Shown: positions 35,701 to 44,681 of the stretch, in pieces | How the letters are laid out: each line of letters begins with the position of its first letter | Numbering within the stretch: position 1 is the first letter of the stretch | Assembly: GCA_009774245.1 (NCBI GenBank) | Contig: VSNM01000009.1 | Location: forward strand, 1-64,000 | Direction of reading: 5' to 3' | Length of the DNA: 64,000 nucleotides | Source: Lachnospiraceae bacterium | Lineage (GTDB): Bacteria > Bacillota > Clostridia > Lachnospirales > Lachnospiraceae | The notes under the pieces: model-generated | The model's database searches: none | The model's input: only the letters and a program-made list of their open reading frames with translations | Told to the model about the DNA's origin: nothing | Program-made: the position numbers and the translations under genes

Positions 35701-36612
35701 AATAACAGTATGGTGTTCCGTGCGGGAGATTCACCGATCTGGAACAGGAATGAAACAATACTGCCAATGTCGCATAAGCTTTTTGAAAATACAATAAAAG
35801 TTCCGGGGCGCGAATATTCCCTGCAGACAATTCCCACACTGTCATCGGCAATGGATTTTGACCTCATGAATAACCAGCCAGATTTTGACAGGCTGCTGGA
35901 CAAGCGGATAGAACAGGCGCTCATAGCGGAATCCGTCATGGAAAACTATAATAGGGCGTTTAACTATGATGATGACGATATCCGGCGCCTTGACAAAGAT
36001 ATCTATGCAGATGACATCATGGACATGATCGATGCTGAGTTTGCCCGTCAGAATACTGTAATGGACACTGGCAGTTCCGATGTGATGAGGGAATTTGTCA
36101 GTCTCTATGAAGTCGAGGAAAACAAGGAGATGCAGGAACAGATAAACAGTATCCAGAAGCAGCTTGAGGAAAACGAAAAGAAAATATATGCAGAAGGATA
36201 TCTGTCCAAAGCAGACCTTATCAATGAAGCAGGAAAGGCGCGGCATGGTTTTGACAATCTGTTTGCGGCTGTCTTTGTAAGGCTGAAGGACGAATTTGCC
36301 CGCGACGGGCGGTTTTCGGTCATTGACGGTTCGCTTTATGGCGGTGCGGGGACTGAAAAGCCCTATATCATAAAGCAGTCCACAGAGGATATGGAGCTTC
36401 TGGCCGGGATGGTAAGCAGTCCGGACGCGCGTGTTTTCGCTGATGAGGGGCTCACGCCGGAAGATATTGATATGTTTGGCGGATACAGGGTAACGGATGA
36501 ATTTATCAGGTTTATTGCAGGTTTTGCGGGATGGGATACAATCCTTGACGGAAAATTTGATGCCGCCGTGGCTGAATTACTGAGAAAAGAAGATGATTCA
36601 AACGCTGCATAG
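32794..36612 (+). CDS. virD4: VirD4/TraG-type coupling protein, unusually large
   Basis: The 1272-residue protein has two N-terminal membrane segments (about 45-65 and 88-108). Its Walker A is the coupling-protein variant TRAGKGQT (320-327), and its Walker B region is YMLDELGNL (840-848). The T4CP motif of alternating Gln (GLGQDQQFTLVLQTLQQL) follows. About 510 residues separate the Walker motifs, far more than in typical 550-700-residue TraG proteins, and the C-terminus adds about 370 residues after the ATPase core. VirD4 links the relaxosome to the channel and pumps DNA. The start at 32794 is preceded by AAAGGAAGGA; the earlier in-frame ATG at 32740 lies within a hairpin and lacks a site. 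The gene directly precedes the RNA-polymerase-like gene. Confidence 0.88.
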   Translation: MSGKKKNWKFLKNQKYGETVKGRDVYNDQQLRRGVLRERKTMFSRNVISLCLSALAAFCTFLLWSAGISIFGKHTSSVFISYGLFHAYSSMQVYVSLGIGFLVFAALQPFMRKNLEAQNMLCTTDDINQYTDDQHVALPEELQVKFNYFPDVGAHSSVQVSSLISHMALSNKGIRKVRMVKRYDKDVHDSNGEIAAYKGEIIYDDENNPKYKKVPMFDTKFADALFEASGAPREVRKTYNVRKISYNPGNKNKDKLCGEKAIKVRRAFTRRKRRTGRALYNTVSDLINKDWYIPEYEPQRPAGVYLVDSAPVNTMILAITRAGKGQTIIEPTIDMWMREKRLNNILLNDPKGELLVKNYVRGTVRGYQIVQFNLINAMKTDIYNPLGMAAQAAREGDFTKCAAYVESVAEVFFPLDGAEDPVWPNAANNAFKRAAYGLIDYYLEEERTYRNECSSRIAAGEVIDPQIIDTHVDTMWGKVTLYNCYQMFVQLVGKKMPNPAQVFANNLKSGQYDYLDDEEINSLAKEANQKSVLWNGSPELDCLSLYFNATDYLPKNTMRTLVGNINNSLKSMAGADKMMASVYGIAITAMSFFTDPTISTLTSGTPSQTVDLAGLSFPRRMGVRFHPDFVKKRHYIGLRCTWDAFEDIGFTKNLGKLFQHSDIVSREGWARYFFDGKFETDTAYIRLRLTNASTDALVHEYYFEFHKGYQISLDGRTYVKDPVLGTKIAKNGVLYELVKDDKTGGFKPGATVFKRKRLHTDYNGGIENVQYKVSDESVPAITQSYVRYCEKPKMIFLVTPPHLMKYAKLILILIKQLVDLNFDQSYMTKPDQKPLYKTRYMLDELGNLKSEGHGISGFETMLSIGLGQDQQFTLVLQTLQQLREVYGESVDKIVQGNTSNIIFLKSTDDEMLRTLSNMSGTTHRSYIDQKTVTRDMEKLLLANEGKASYMMQTKEVPVISYNDMMYIEKNNSMVFRAGDSPIWNRNETILPMSHKLFENTIKVPGREYSLQTIPTLSSAMDFDLMNNQPDFDRLLDKRIEQALIAESVMENYNRAFNYDDDDIRRLDKDIYADDIMDMIDAEFARQNTVMDTGSSDVMREFVSLYEVEENKEMQEQINSIQKQLEENEKKIYAEGYLSKADLINEAGKARHGFDNLFAAVFVRLKDEFARDGRFSVIDGSLYGGAGTEKPYIIKQSTEDMELLAGMVSSPDARVFADEGLTPEDIDMFGGYRVTDEFIRFIAGFAGWDTILDGKFDAAVAELLRKEDDSNAA

Positions 36613-36637
36613 CATGGAATCGGGAAGGAAGTAGTGG

Positions 36638-39600
36638 ATGATTACAATATGCAGTATAAGGGATGTAAAACCTGAAGAACATGATGAGACATGGGCGATC
36701 GTGCGCTCATATAAGAATGTTTCCCCAAAAGTCAGACAGGTTGCAGAACTGTCCCCTTCATGGGATTTATTCTCAAAATACAGGGGATTTGTTTCGGAAA
36801 ACCGGTGGGGTGTGGAGGCTTTTGAAGGAACATACCTTCCGCAATTTATAAATGAGATACGGTCAGGATCTGCAAGAGAGCTTATTGATGGCTTGTGTGA
36901 GGCCGACAGGAATGGCCGGGATATCTGCCTTTTCTGTTATTGTGCAGATGAAAGTCTGTGCCACAGAAGCATCATTGCCGGCATACTGCAGGGATATGGG
37001 TGTGATGTAAGGGGTGTAAGCAGGGATTATAGCAGATATTTTGATATGTATACAAATAAAGAGGAGTATGGAAAAGAGATGGGCAATAATGAAATGCTGA
37101 CAGAACCAGTCAGGTATACGAATAGTGAAGAGGAACAAAAGGAACTAAATAATCAGTTTGTCCGGAACATTAACCCGCTTGTTTTTAACGACAGTATTTT
37201 TTTGGCAAATGAGTATATTCATGATCATGACGGTATGCCGCTTACGGTATCGCAGTGTAAATATATACGGCAGCATCTCATGAATGACCTGTACGGCGAT
37301 GTTTTCCGGGAACTGGTATATAACATGCCGGAAGACCTTGATACCGACATGGATGGCATGGTTAACCGTTTTATGGGCGAAATGATGGACAGGATGTTTG
37401 ACAGGGACGGGAAGGAAGGAGTTCTTGAAACATATCTTAGGGAGAACAGGCTGTTGCCGGAGAAAGCGGAGTCTGGTCTCGCTGAATATGCAGATAAAAA
37501 TAATTTCACAGTCACAGATATGAATGAGAAACTGGACAGTATGAAACAGCAAAAAAACCTGCGTCCGTTTGATGTTTTTGGTGTCTATAAGATTGCAGGG
37601 CAGGAAATACAGGCTGCTGACCTTGATGTTACACAGGCGTATCTTGAAAAGAATGCGTATAAACAGAAGGCACTTCTTAATCTGTCAGACGAGGATAAGG
37701 AACAATATGAGCCTGTTTCCTTATCAAGACGATATTTTTTTGCCGGGACATATCCGGTAGGGGACATTGCACTCTATGAAAAGAAGGAAGATCGAGTAGC
37801 CAGAATGAACGGAGTTTTTTACCCGGCTCTGAAAACGCTTTCTAAATCGGATAAAACAGGGCTTTACAGACTGCGCCGGTATATTGATTCAAACAGTTAT
37901 GACCGTCTTGCCAGACAGCTTTTATGGGAAATCAGGGATGATAATCCCACCGTAAATGATCAGGCCATCAGGAATGCCGTTGCGATATGCCAGGATCTCG
38001 AAAGACGCGGACTGCATTTTACAATCGTAAAGGACAGTAAGGCCAGACAGTTGAAGGCAACTGTATCCCTTAATAAAAAGGATTCCATCGACATCAGGAT
38101 TTTCGATTATGAAAATCCCAACTATGTGGGGCGCACCTTTAACGGGACGGCATCATATTTCCGGTTTGCCTCCAAGTCCTCCGGCACTGCAGGCGCAAAG
38201 TCCGACATTTATTTTCCAGACGAAGAGGATGTCCTTGTGCTGCTTGCGCACAGTCTGGGCGAGCATCCGCAGACGCCGGAGCTGAAACCGGACGGAACGC
38301 ACTTTATGGTGGGAGAGAACGGTGATGTCAGACAGTATGATGGAAATACGTCGGTTCCAGTATTGACACGGAACAACGAACGTTACAACATGGCATATTG
38401 GTCAGCCGAAAATTCCAACACTTTTTATAAACTGGCCCGCAATAATGACGGATATATACAGCCTGTATACATTTACAATGAAGGCTACAGCAGAACAGGG
38501 ACAGAAAACAGGAGATTTGAAACGCCTGATGATGCAAAGGAATATCTTAATGAGAGCATAGAACTGGCAAAACAGAACTACCAGAATGTAACGCTTGGAA
38601 CTGGGTTTTTGGAAAGGTCTGAGGTGACAGGGGCAGATTTTCCGGATTCCTATGATCCAGACATCAAGAAGCTGCAGTTAAAATATTGTGAATATATGGA
38701 TTATGATGATATATTACTGCAGGAAGCCGGGGAATCAGACGAAACATTTTCACAAAGGCTGGAGGAGTTCAGACAGGACGGAATGGCAGAACAGCCTGAT
38801 TATGGGGAAAAACGGGCGAATATAGTTGAACACAGCAATGAAACAGCCTGCCGTCTGTTTGGACACACTGATGGTACGGGCTCGGAGGATAATCCCATTA
38901 CGCTGAATGTTGCCGCTGTTGCTGAGTATTCCGGCGAGCGGGAGACTGACCTGATTACCGCAATGAAAGCCTGTGGCAGTGATACAAAATTTGACCTGAT
39001 GCAGACAGATGAATTTAACATGAACCGGATATGGGAACTGCTTGTTGCATATGATGACAGTTCCGGCAGGTCAATATTGGAAAATGACACTTTATCACCA
39101 TTTATGTCACATGTCAGGGATACAGTGCTTGATTCATTGGAGGCACAGGGGGTTGAGGTGTCAGGCCTGGATTTTGACCGGAATGGAATTATACGGTATG
39201 AGGGCACGGTTGTAAATAAAATGCTGCATGATGCAGGTACAGATCCGGAAATCAGACAGATAACGGGATATATAGGGCAGATCTTCGAACCTGATGAGAG
39301 GGGCGTGATTGTGACGCGGTACAACCATGATGATAACCGGGCGATCATTCCCAAATATACTGCGACGGTGGAGAGACCTGATCTTGAAACAAACCTGTCC
39401 ATGGAGAAGCGGACGATATGCTGTGGTTATGAGGAGATGCTCGACCGTAAGATAAGGCTGAACATACACCGTGATTTTGCCGGACGGACGTTTGACGCTG
39501 CCTTTAATGCAACACAGTTAAACAGTATTTACCGCGAACTCTATGCAGCAAAGGTACCAGCAGACTATATGGCCTATTACCGTGCAAAGGGCATGGACGA

Positions 39601-42600
39601 AGAATATATTAACGCCCTGATCAGGACGCAGGAATCAGTGGTAAGATATCCTACATCATTCATAGAAAATTCGACGCTTAATACATGGTATGACCTGAAG
39701 AAAAGAAATTTTATCAATGATGTAAATAAAGATGATTCTTCAGTCACGCTTGAAAATGTTGCCATACTAAACGATTGTGAAGCGTTTGACAGTCTGGCGA
39801 CAGGCAATGCGAGGAACCAGGGCATACTGCGTTATATGCGGGAACACGCATCTGTCAATCCTGAAACGGGGCATCTGGAACCGCCCCGCAATCCTGACGG
39901 TACAATCAATGAGAATGACAAAATGGCGCTGTTAAACCTTCCGATGTACCGTTACATTGATTACAACCCGGCTGACAGGGTGGTCATGGTGGTCGGAAAC
40001 AGTATTGACTGCCTGCAGGTTGACAGGCAGACTGCCATGGCGCATGTAGCCATTAAAGGCTGGTGCATGGATGATGCCTATGTCATCTCCAGGGAGTACG
40101 CGGAGCGCCACCTTGTTTATTCCGGTGACGCCATGACAACGGAAAAATTAAATCCGAAAATCATAATGTCACATATCTGCGATCCTGATGGCTTCCTTAT
40201 GACATCATTTGGCGAGGACGGGAAGGAATTTATACAGTTTTACGGTCAAGCTTATCCGCTTGATGAAGTAAACAGCAGGTTTGGCAGTCCTGAAAATGAT
40301 AAGACGAAAGAAGAACTGTGTGCTGACTATATTAAGGAAGATCTTATAAGAAATAACATGGGGCTGCGTCCGCTGATGGCGGGTGACAAAATCTGCGACC
40401 TGGGAGGCAACAAAGGCGTTATATCACTTGTTGTTGACAGGACCATGCCGCCAGAGACTGCAAAACGGCAGAATCTTGAATATGAAGTTGAATTATTTAA
40501 GATAAACCCAGGGCTGGAAGTTGTGGGGGCACCTTTTACGGCGCCAAGCAGGATGAATGCAGGTACTGTAAGGGAAATGATGGAAAACGCAAGGGAATTA
40601 AGGCTTCCGGACGGGACAGTGATAGAGGGCGGAATGGGTACGGCCGGCATGATCATTACGGACAAGCTCGTTGATGAAAAAACGCATATTTACGATGATG
40701 AAACGCACGGTGATGGAAAAGGCAGGAATGCCTCATCACAGTTGGCATGGCAGCTCCAGGCAAAACACGCTGATACATTCATGAAATTCATATACGGCCA
40801 GAATGACAGGAATTTTGGGAAAGTGCGTGAACGCCTGATTGCGCTTGGATATGACATTGACGGGAATAACTGCCCAGTAAAGGGATATTCGCCGCACAGC
40901 ATTACATTCAGTGACGGTTCAGGTGAAAATATTATTTATGAGACAAGAAACGTTATTGAAACAGGGGAGCCGGAAATTTATCCTTCCAAAGACGGTCTGC
41001 AGAACCGGACAGACTTAAAGGGGGCTGTCAAAAAACTACAGGGTGAATTATCACAAAAAGGAGGCTTTCTCCGCCTTCCGTTTGAGATCGAACTGGAATC
41101 AGGCGCAAAGACAGAGCCGGCGCGCGACGGAAAGGGCGGTTATCTTCTGCCCGTGCTTCCGCCGCTGATGCGTGCGGACGAGACGTATGATGACGGTTCA
41201 AAGATAACCCATGATTATACACGCAGGTATCTTGGCATTGCGCGCCATGCACTTGATTATAAGGCAAAAGAGGAGCAGATTAAGGAGTACACCCGCCTGC
41301 TCAACAACGAGCCTGATGAAGATGGGAATTATGGTGTCAGTAAAAAAGTTGCGGTGGAGCGGAAATACAAAGGCCAGATAGTAAAGGGGGCGGAAGTATA
41401 CAGGTATAAGATAAGAAAACCCATAAGCGAAAAGGAAGAAATTAAAAATAAGGCACAGGGAACATATGACGAGCTTGCCAAAAGCCTGCATGACACGTAT
41501 TTTGTCGGCAAGAAAAATGTATGCAAGACAGAGCTGATGTGCAGGATGATCCAGAATTCTGCCACTGCAGTATGGTTTCCTGATCCACGTCTGAAAATCG
41601 ACGAATGCCGCATGAATGATGAAATGATGAAAAAACTTCATTTAAAAGAGGGTGACAAGGCATTTTTATGGCGCGATCCGCTGCTACGGCCCGAAGGGGG
41701 CGCGGTGCTGACGGTAAGGCGCTGCAGTCCGGAAGACCAGCCCATTGTCGGAATTGCCGTCAATCCGGTCATTGACAAACGTTTTGATGGGGACTTTGAC
41801 GGGGACAGTGTCGCGGTCTGCTCGCTCTCAAATGCGGTGTATATAAAGGATGCCAGAATGGCAGACCTCCGTGTGGGCAGGCTGTTAAAAAGGATTGAAC
41901 AGGTGCAGGAAAGTGATCCGAAAAACCAGGAACAGCTGGAGCGGCTTGAAAAGCAGCTTTCCAGGGCAAAAAAAGACTACGACAGGGCGGATGAGAAACT
42001 GCAGTTCTTTAATAGTGCAAGGGATGAGGTCATTGACAGATTCAGTGTCGCAAATACACTGACAGACTTGGCGGAGACTCCCGATAATCCAAAAACACCG
42101 GAGGAAGTGGTATTTGCACTGAATTTTGGTCTTGATATTGCATCTGCAAAGGGTAAAATCCAGGAGAGCGGACAGACAGTCATGGTTCCTGATCAGGAAG
42201 GGAACATGACAGATGTTCTGGAGCTACCCGAACTTGCAAAGTGGGATGTTATCAATGGAAATAATATGGCGGCACTTGATAAACTTAATATATATGTACA
42301 GACAATGTTTGGATATGCCGACGCATCAGATTACAATGACTACAGCCGGTGGGAAAATTACTATGAATCGCAGAACCGCATGATTGTTGACCATAAGGCA
42401 AAGGGAAAAATGAAGTCAATGGCTGAATGCGCGAAATATGCAAATACGGGAGTGACCTTTGTATGCGATGGTGATGACCATGTTTATACTGCTGAGGAAA
42501 TGGGTGAACGTATGGACAGTGACAGGAACGCGGTATTCCGTATTAATACGGCTGATGGGGCAGTAATAGATTACGGGGAGCCTGTCGTTCACATTGATAT

Positions 42601-44092
42601 CAATAACCCGAATCTTGATGAAGAACAGAGAAATGAGATCATCCGGCGAAAAGATGAGATGAAGGATATGATAAGGCAGGTACAGCTTGCAACGGCGATC
42701 AAGACAATCGGAACCGGAACTGCAGGGGCTTTTTCCCAGAAGGGGATCAAGATAACACGTGACAATGAACCGCTTAATACATTGGAGATCACTTATGGAG
42801 CCACGCAGGGTATTCTGCAGGCAAAACATGATGCCGTACAGGCAGAACGGCTCTATACCATCCTGAGGGATACGCTGCCTTCACTGTTAAAGGGGAAGCC
42901 CATTATGAATGATCCTGATAAGGGTTGGATACCGGATACGGGGAACGGGGATAAAAACCTTAGTAAGGGTGAATTTATACAGCAGTATTATGATTTGTGT
43001 AATTCTTCAGACGGATTGAATTATAGTGTCTGCAGGCAGCGAATTGAAAACCTTGCTAATGTTCTCTATACAGTTGATGAAAACGGTAAGGAGAAATTTA
43101 TAAGTTTTTATGATGATGAATATGCATCCAACCTTGACAAATGTGCATATCCAAAAGGGAACGACAGCCTGAAAGTAATTAAGGAGATTGCAGAGCTGAA
43201 TATGGACCTGCCAGAGGATAAGCGTAATTCCATATTTAATAGCAGGGCTGCAAGGCAGTTTATTCCTGATAACGATAGTGCAAAATTTGAACTGGGTATA
43301 GAGCAGCACACCAGTGACAGGTCATCAGTGACTGAAAAACCCGTGGAAAAAGAAGTAAATTCAGAAAAACCTGCCGGTAAGGATAACGAAGATGTCAGGC
43401 AAAAGGATAGCGCCCGTAAGTCTGGCAGAAACCTTGATAACCGTATCCTCGTGATCGGGCCGACACCAGAAAAGCTGTATGGAAACGAAATTGACCAAAA
43501 GGCAATTGACAAATATAAAAGACTGACACAGGAATTAAAAAAATATGCACGGAAACTGTATGATGACGGTTATCGTGAGTTTGTCACAATCTCGGAACCC
43601 GGCTATAACAAGCTTTTATTTGAGGCTGTTAACAGCCTGAAGGCAGAGCATCCCGGGGAAATAAAGAATTTCGTCCTGTGTCCGGGTAAAGACTGCTATA
43701 AGGATTACACGGAGGATAAGAACCACTTGTTTGTATCAAAGGGCGTCAAAAAAATGATTGATGAGTCGGACAAATTCATTGACGTATCGCAGAAGCTAAA
43801 GGGCGGGATGGACGAGGCTGTCGCCATCAGCAGGCATATATCCGTGATGTACCCGGAGGGCGGTAATTCCTGGCATAAGAGAAAAGATGACACGCTGGCG
43901 CGTTATATGCAGATCGCGCATAAATATGGAAATGACCTGAAACAGCATGAATTTTTCCCAGAGGATACGAATGCGTACAAAGAATATCATAACGCAATGG
44001 GCAGACAGGCAAGACTTAACAATATAGCCATGGCTGACGCATATGAAACAGGTGCGGGAAACAATGACAGGAATATGCAGTTTAACCGGTAA
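36638..44092 (+). CDS. Single-chain beta-beta' RNA polymerase-like protein with DUF488 and SLOG domains
   Basis: This 2484-residue protein starts with a DUF488 domain (1 to about 140; CYCADESLCHR near 110). Beta-subunit motifs follow. GNARNQG (1056-1062) resembles the fork region, and WCMDDAYVIS (1142-1151) matches the E. coli NFEDSI site. GDKICDLGGNKG (1249-1260) keeps both catalytic lysines, K1251 and K1259, at the E. coli spacing. PSRMN lies at 1303-1307, then LVDEKTH. Beta' motifs come next: LLPVLPPLMR (1503-1512), FLWRDPLLRP (1676-1685, compare LLNRAPTLHR), and DFDGD with metal ligands D1719, D1721 and D1723. Candidate bridge-helix segments lie near 1915-1935 and 2045-2075; no clear trigger loop was found. 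A SLOG-like domain (about 2268-2440) ends the protein. Total length is close to beta plus beta'. The gene is 25 bp after virD4. No sigma, alpha or omega gene is seen. Confidence 0.85.
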   Translation: MITICSIRDVKPEEHDETWAIVRSYKNVSPKVRQVAELSPSWDLFSKYRGFVSENRWGVEAFEGTYLPQFINEIRSGSARELIDGLCEADRNGRDICLFCYCADESLCHRSIIAGILQGYGCDVRGVSRDYSRYFDMYTNKEEYGKEMGNNEMLTEPVRYTNSEEEQKELNNQFVRNINPLVFNDSIFLANEYIHDHDGMPLTVSQCKYIRQHLMNDLYGDVFRELVYNMPEDLDTDMDGMVNRFMGEMMDRMFDRDGKEGVLETYLRENRLLPEKAESGLAEYADKNNFTVTDMNEKLDSMKQQKNLRPFDVFGVYKIAGQEIQAADLDVTQAYLEKNAYKQKALLNLSDEDKEQYEPVSLSRRYFFAGTYPVGDIALYEKKEDRVARMNGVFYPALKTLSKSDKTGLYRLRRYIDSNSYDRLARQLLWEIRDDNPTVNDQAIRNAVAICQDLERRGLHFTIVKDSKARQLKATVSLNKKDSIDIRIFDYENPNYVGRTFNGTASYFRFASKSSGTAGAKSDIYFPDEEDVLVLLAHSLGEHPQTPELKPDGTHFMVGENGDVRQYDGNTSVPVLTRNNERYNMAYWSAENSNTFYKLARNNDGYIQPVYIYNEGYSRTGTENRRFETPDDAKEYLNESIELAKQNYQNVTLGTGFLERSEVTGADFPDSYDPDIKKLQLKYCEYMDYDDILLQEAGESDETFSQRLEEFRQDGMAEQPDYGEKRANIVEHSNETACRLFGHTDGTGSEDNPITLNVAAVAEYSGERETDLITAMKACGSDTKFDLMQTDEFNMNRIWELLVAYDDSSGRSILENDTLSPFMSHVRDTVLDSLEAQGVEVSGLDFDRNGIIRYEGTVVNKMLHDAGTDPEIRQITGYIGQIFEPDERGVIVTRYNHDDNRAIIPKYTATVERPDLETNLSMEKRTICCGYEEMLDRKIRLNIHRDFAGRTFDAAFNATQLNSIYRELYAAKVPADYMAYYRAKGMDEEYINALIRTQESVVRYPTSFIENSTLNTWYDLKKRNFINDVNKDDSSVTLENVAILNDCEAFDSLATGNARNQGILRYMREHASVNPETGHLEPPRNPDGTINENDKMALLNLPMYRYIDYNPADRVVMVVGNSIDCLQVDRQTAMAHVAIKGWCMDDAYVISREYAERHLVYSGDAMTTEKLNPKIIMSHICDPDGFLMTSFGEDGKEFIQFYGQAYPLDEVNSRFGSPENDKTKEELCADYIKEDLIRNNMGLRPLMAGDKICDLGGNKGVISLVVDRTMPPETAKRQNLEYEVELFKINPGLEVVGAPFTAPSRMNAGTVREMMENARELRLPDGTVIEGGMGTAGMIITDKLVDEKTHIYDDETHGDGKGRNASSQLAWQLQAKHADTFMKFIYGQNDRNFGKVRERLIALGYDIDGNNCPVKGYSPHSITFSDGSGENIIYETRNVIETGEPEIYPSKDGLQNRTDLKGAVKKLQGELSQKGGFLRLPFEIELESGAKTEPARDGKGGYLLPVLPPLMRADETYDDGSKITHDYTRRYLGIARHALDYKAKEEQIKEYTRLLNNEPDEDGNYGVSKKVAVERKYKGQIVKGAEVYRYKIRKPISEKEEIKNKAQGTYDELAKSLHDTYFVGKKNVCKTELMCRMIQNSATAVWFPDPRLKIDECRMNDEMMKKLHLKEGDKAFLWRDPLLRPEGGAVLTVRRCSPEDQPIVGIAVNPVIDKRFDGDFDGDSVAVCSLSNAVYIKDARMADLRVGRLLKRIEQVQESDPKNQEQLERLEKQLSRAKKDYDRADEKLQFFNSARDEVIDRFSVANTLTDLAETPDNPKTPEEVVFALNFGLDIASAKGKIQESGQTVMVPDQEGNMTDVLELPELAKWDVINGNNMAALDKLNIYVQTMFGYADASDYNDYSRWENYYESQNRMIVDHKAKGKMKSMAECAKYANTGVTFVCDGDDHVYTAEEMGERMDSDRNAVFRINTADGAVIDYGEPVVHIDINNPNLDEEQRNEIIRRKDEMKDMIRQVQLATAIKTIGTGTAGAFSQKGIKITRDNEPLNTLEITYGATQGILQAKHDAVQAERLYTILRDTLPSLLKGKPIMNDPDKGWIPDTGNGDKNLSKGEFIQQYYDLCNSSDGLNYSVCRQRIENLANVLYTVDENGKEKFISFYDDEYASNLDKCAYPKGNDSLKVIKEIAELNMDLPEDKRNSIFNSRAARQFIPDNDSAKFELGIEQHTSDRSSVTEKPVEKEVNSEKPAGKDNEDVRQKDSARKSGRNLDNRILVIGPTPEKLYGNEIDQKAIDKYKRLTQELKKYARKLYDDGYREFVTISEPGYNKLLFEAVNSLKAEHPGEIKNFVLCPGKDCYKDYTEDKNHLFVSKGVKKMIDESDKFIDVSQKLKGGMDEAVAISRHISVMYPEGGNSWHKRKDDTLARYMQIAHKYGNDLKQHEFFPEDTNAYKEYHNAMGRQARLNNIAMADAYETGAGNNDRNMQFNR

Positions 44093-44166
44093 CAAACGCT
44101 CCATCTGGACAGAAATCAGGATTATAAACTGTCTGGATGAAGCCAAAGGAAATGAAAGGAAAATAT

Positions 44167-44670
44167 ATGGGAATTTTATATGAAACAGCAAGAAAAGAAA
44201 AAAATAATTCAGCAGAGAATGAATTTTCTTTTAACAGGAGTCTTGAAACCAGAGAAAGAAATGATTGCGACGAAAGGATTATCAGTGAGGTTCAGGAACA
44301 GAAAAGGCAGGCGTCCATTGAACAGGTTCAGGAATTTCAAAGACCGGCAAGGGATTATGCATCAATCGGTTCTGATGTAAAAAAAGTGCTTGAAAAAGCG
44401 AATCAATTGAATGCAGAAAAGGAGATACCGCCAGCATTAACTGATTCAAACGAAAGGGCAGCGCAGCAGCTCACAGTGCACAGGACTGAAGCTTATGGTT
44501 ATTTTGATGAACTGGGAAAAAAATTAGGCAAAATTGCAAAAACGACTGAAACAAGGGAAGATGACAAGTATGCTAAAGATCTACGCGGGAAGCTGGGTGC
44601 CGAGCTGGCAAACGTAAATTCTGTCACAGTAAACGATGTTGAAAAAACTTTTTATGAATTATCAGTATAG
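44167..44670 (+). CDS. Small polar protein after the polymerase-like gene, unknown
   Basis: The 167-residue product begins MGILYETARKEK. It is highly charged and probably helical, with a segment rich in Glu, Gln and Arg (about 40-65). There is no membrane helix or known motif. The start at 44167 follows AAAGGAAAAT; an upstream ATG at 44137 lies inside an imperfect hairpin (CATC/GACAG at 44102-44112 with CTGTC/GATG at 44129-44139). The gene sits 75 bp after the polymerase-like gene and 11 bp before the next one, so it is probably co-transcribed and may encode a small partner. Confidence 0.5.
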   Translation: MGILYETARKEKNNSAENEFSFNRSLETRERNDCDERIISEVQEQKRQASIEQVQEFQRPARDYASIGSDVKKVLEKANQLNAEKEIPPALTDSNERAAQQLTVHRTEAYGYFDELGKKLGKIAKTTETREDDKYAKDLRGKLGAELANVNSVTVNDVEKTFYELSV

Positions 44671-44681
44671 GAGATTACAAA

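Noticed and set aside
36638..44092. Host rpoB-rpoC fusion carried in the window
   Set aside because: It has extra DUF488 and SLOG domains, divergent motifs (WRDP for NRAP), and lies between virD4 and unknown plasmid genes, not in a ribosomal-protein context.
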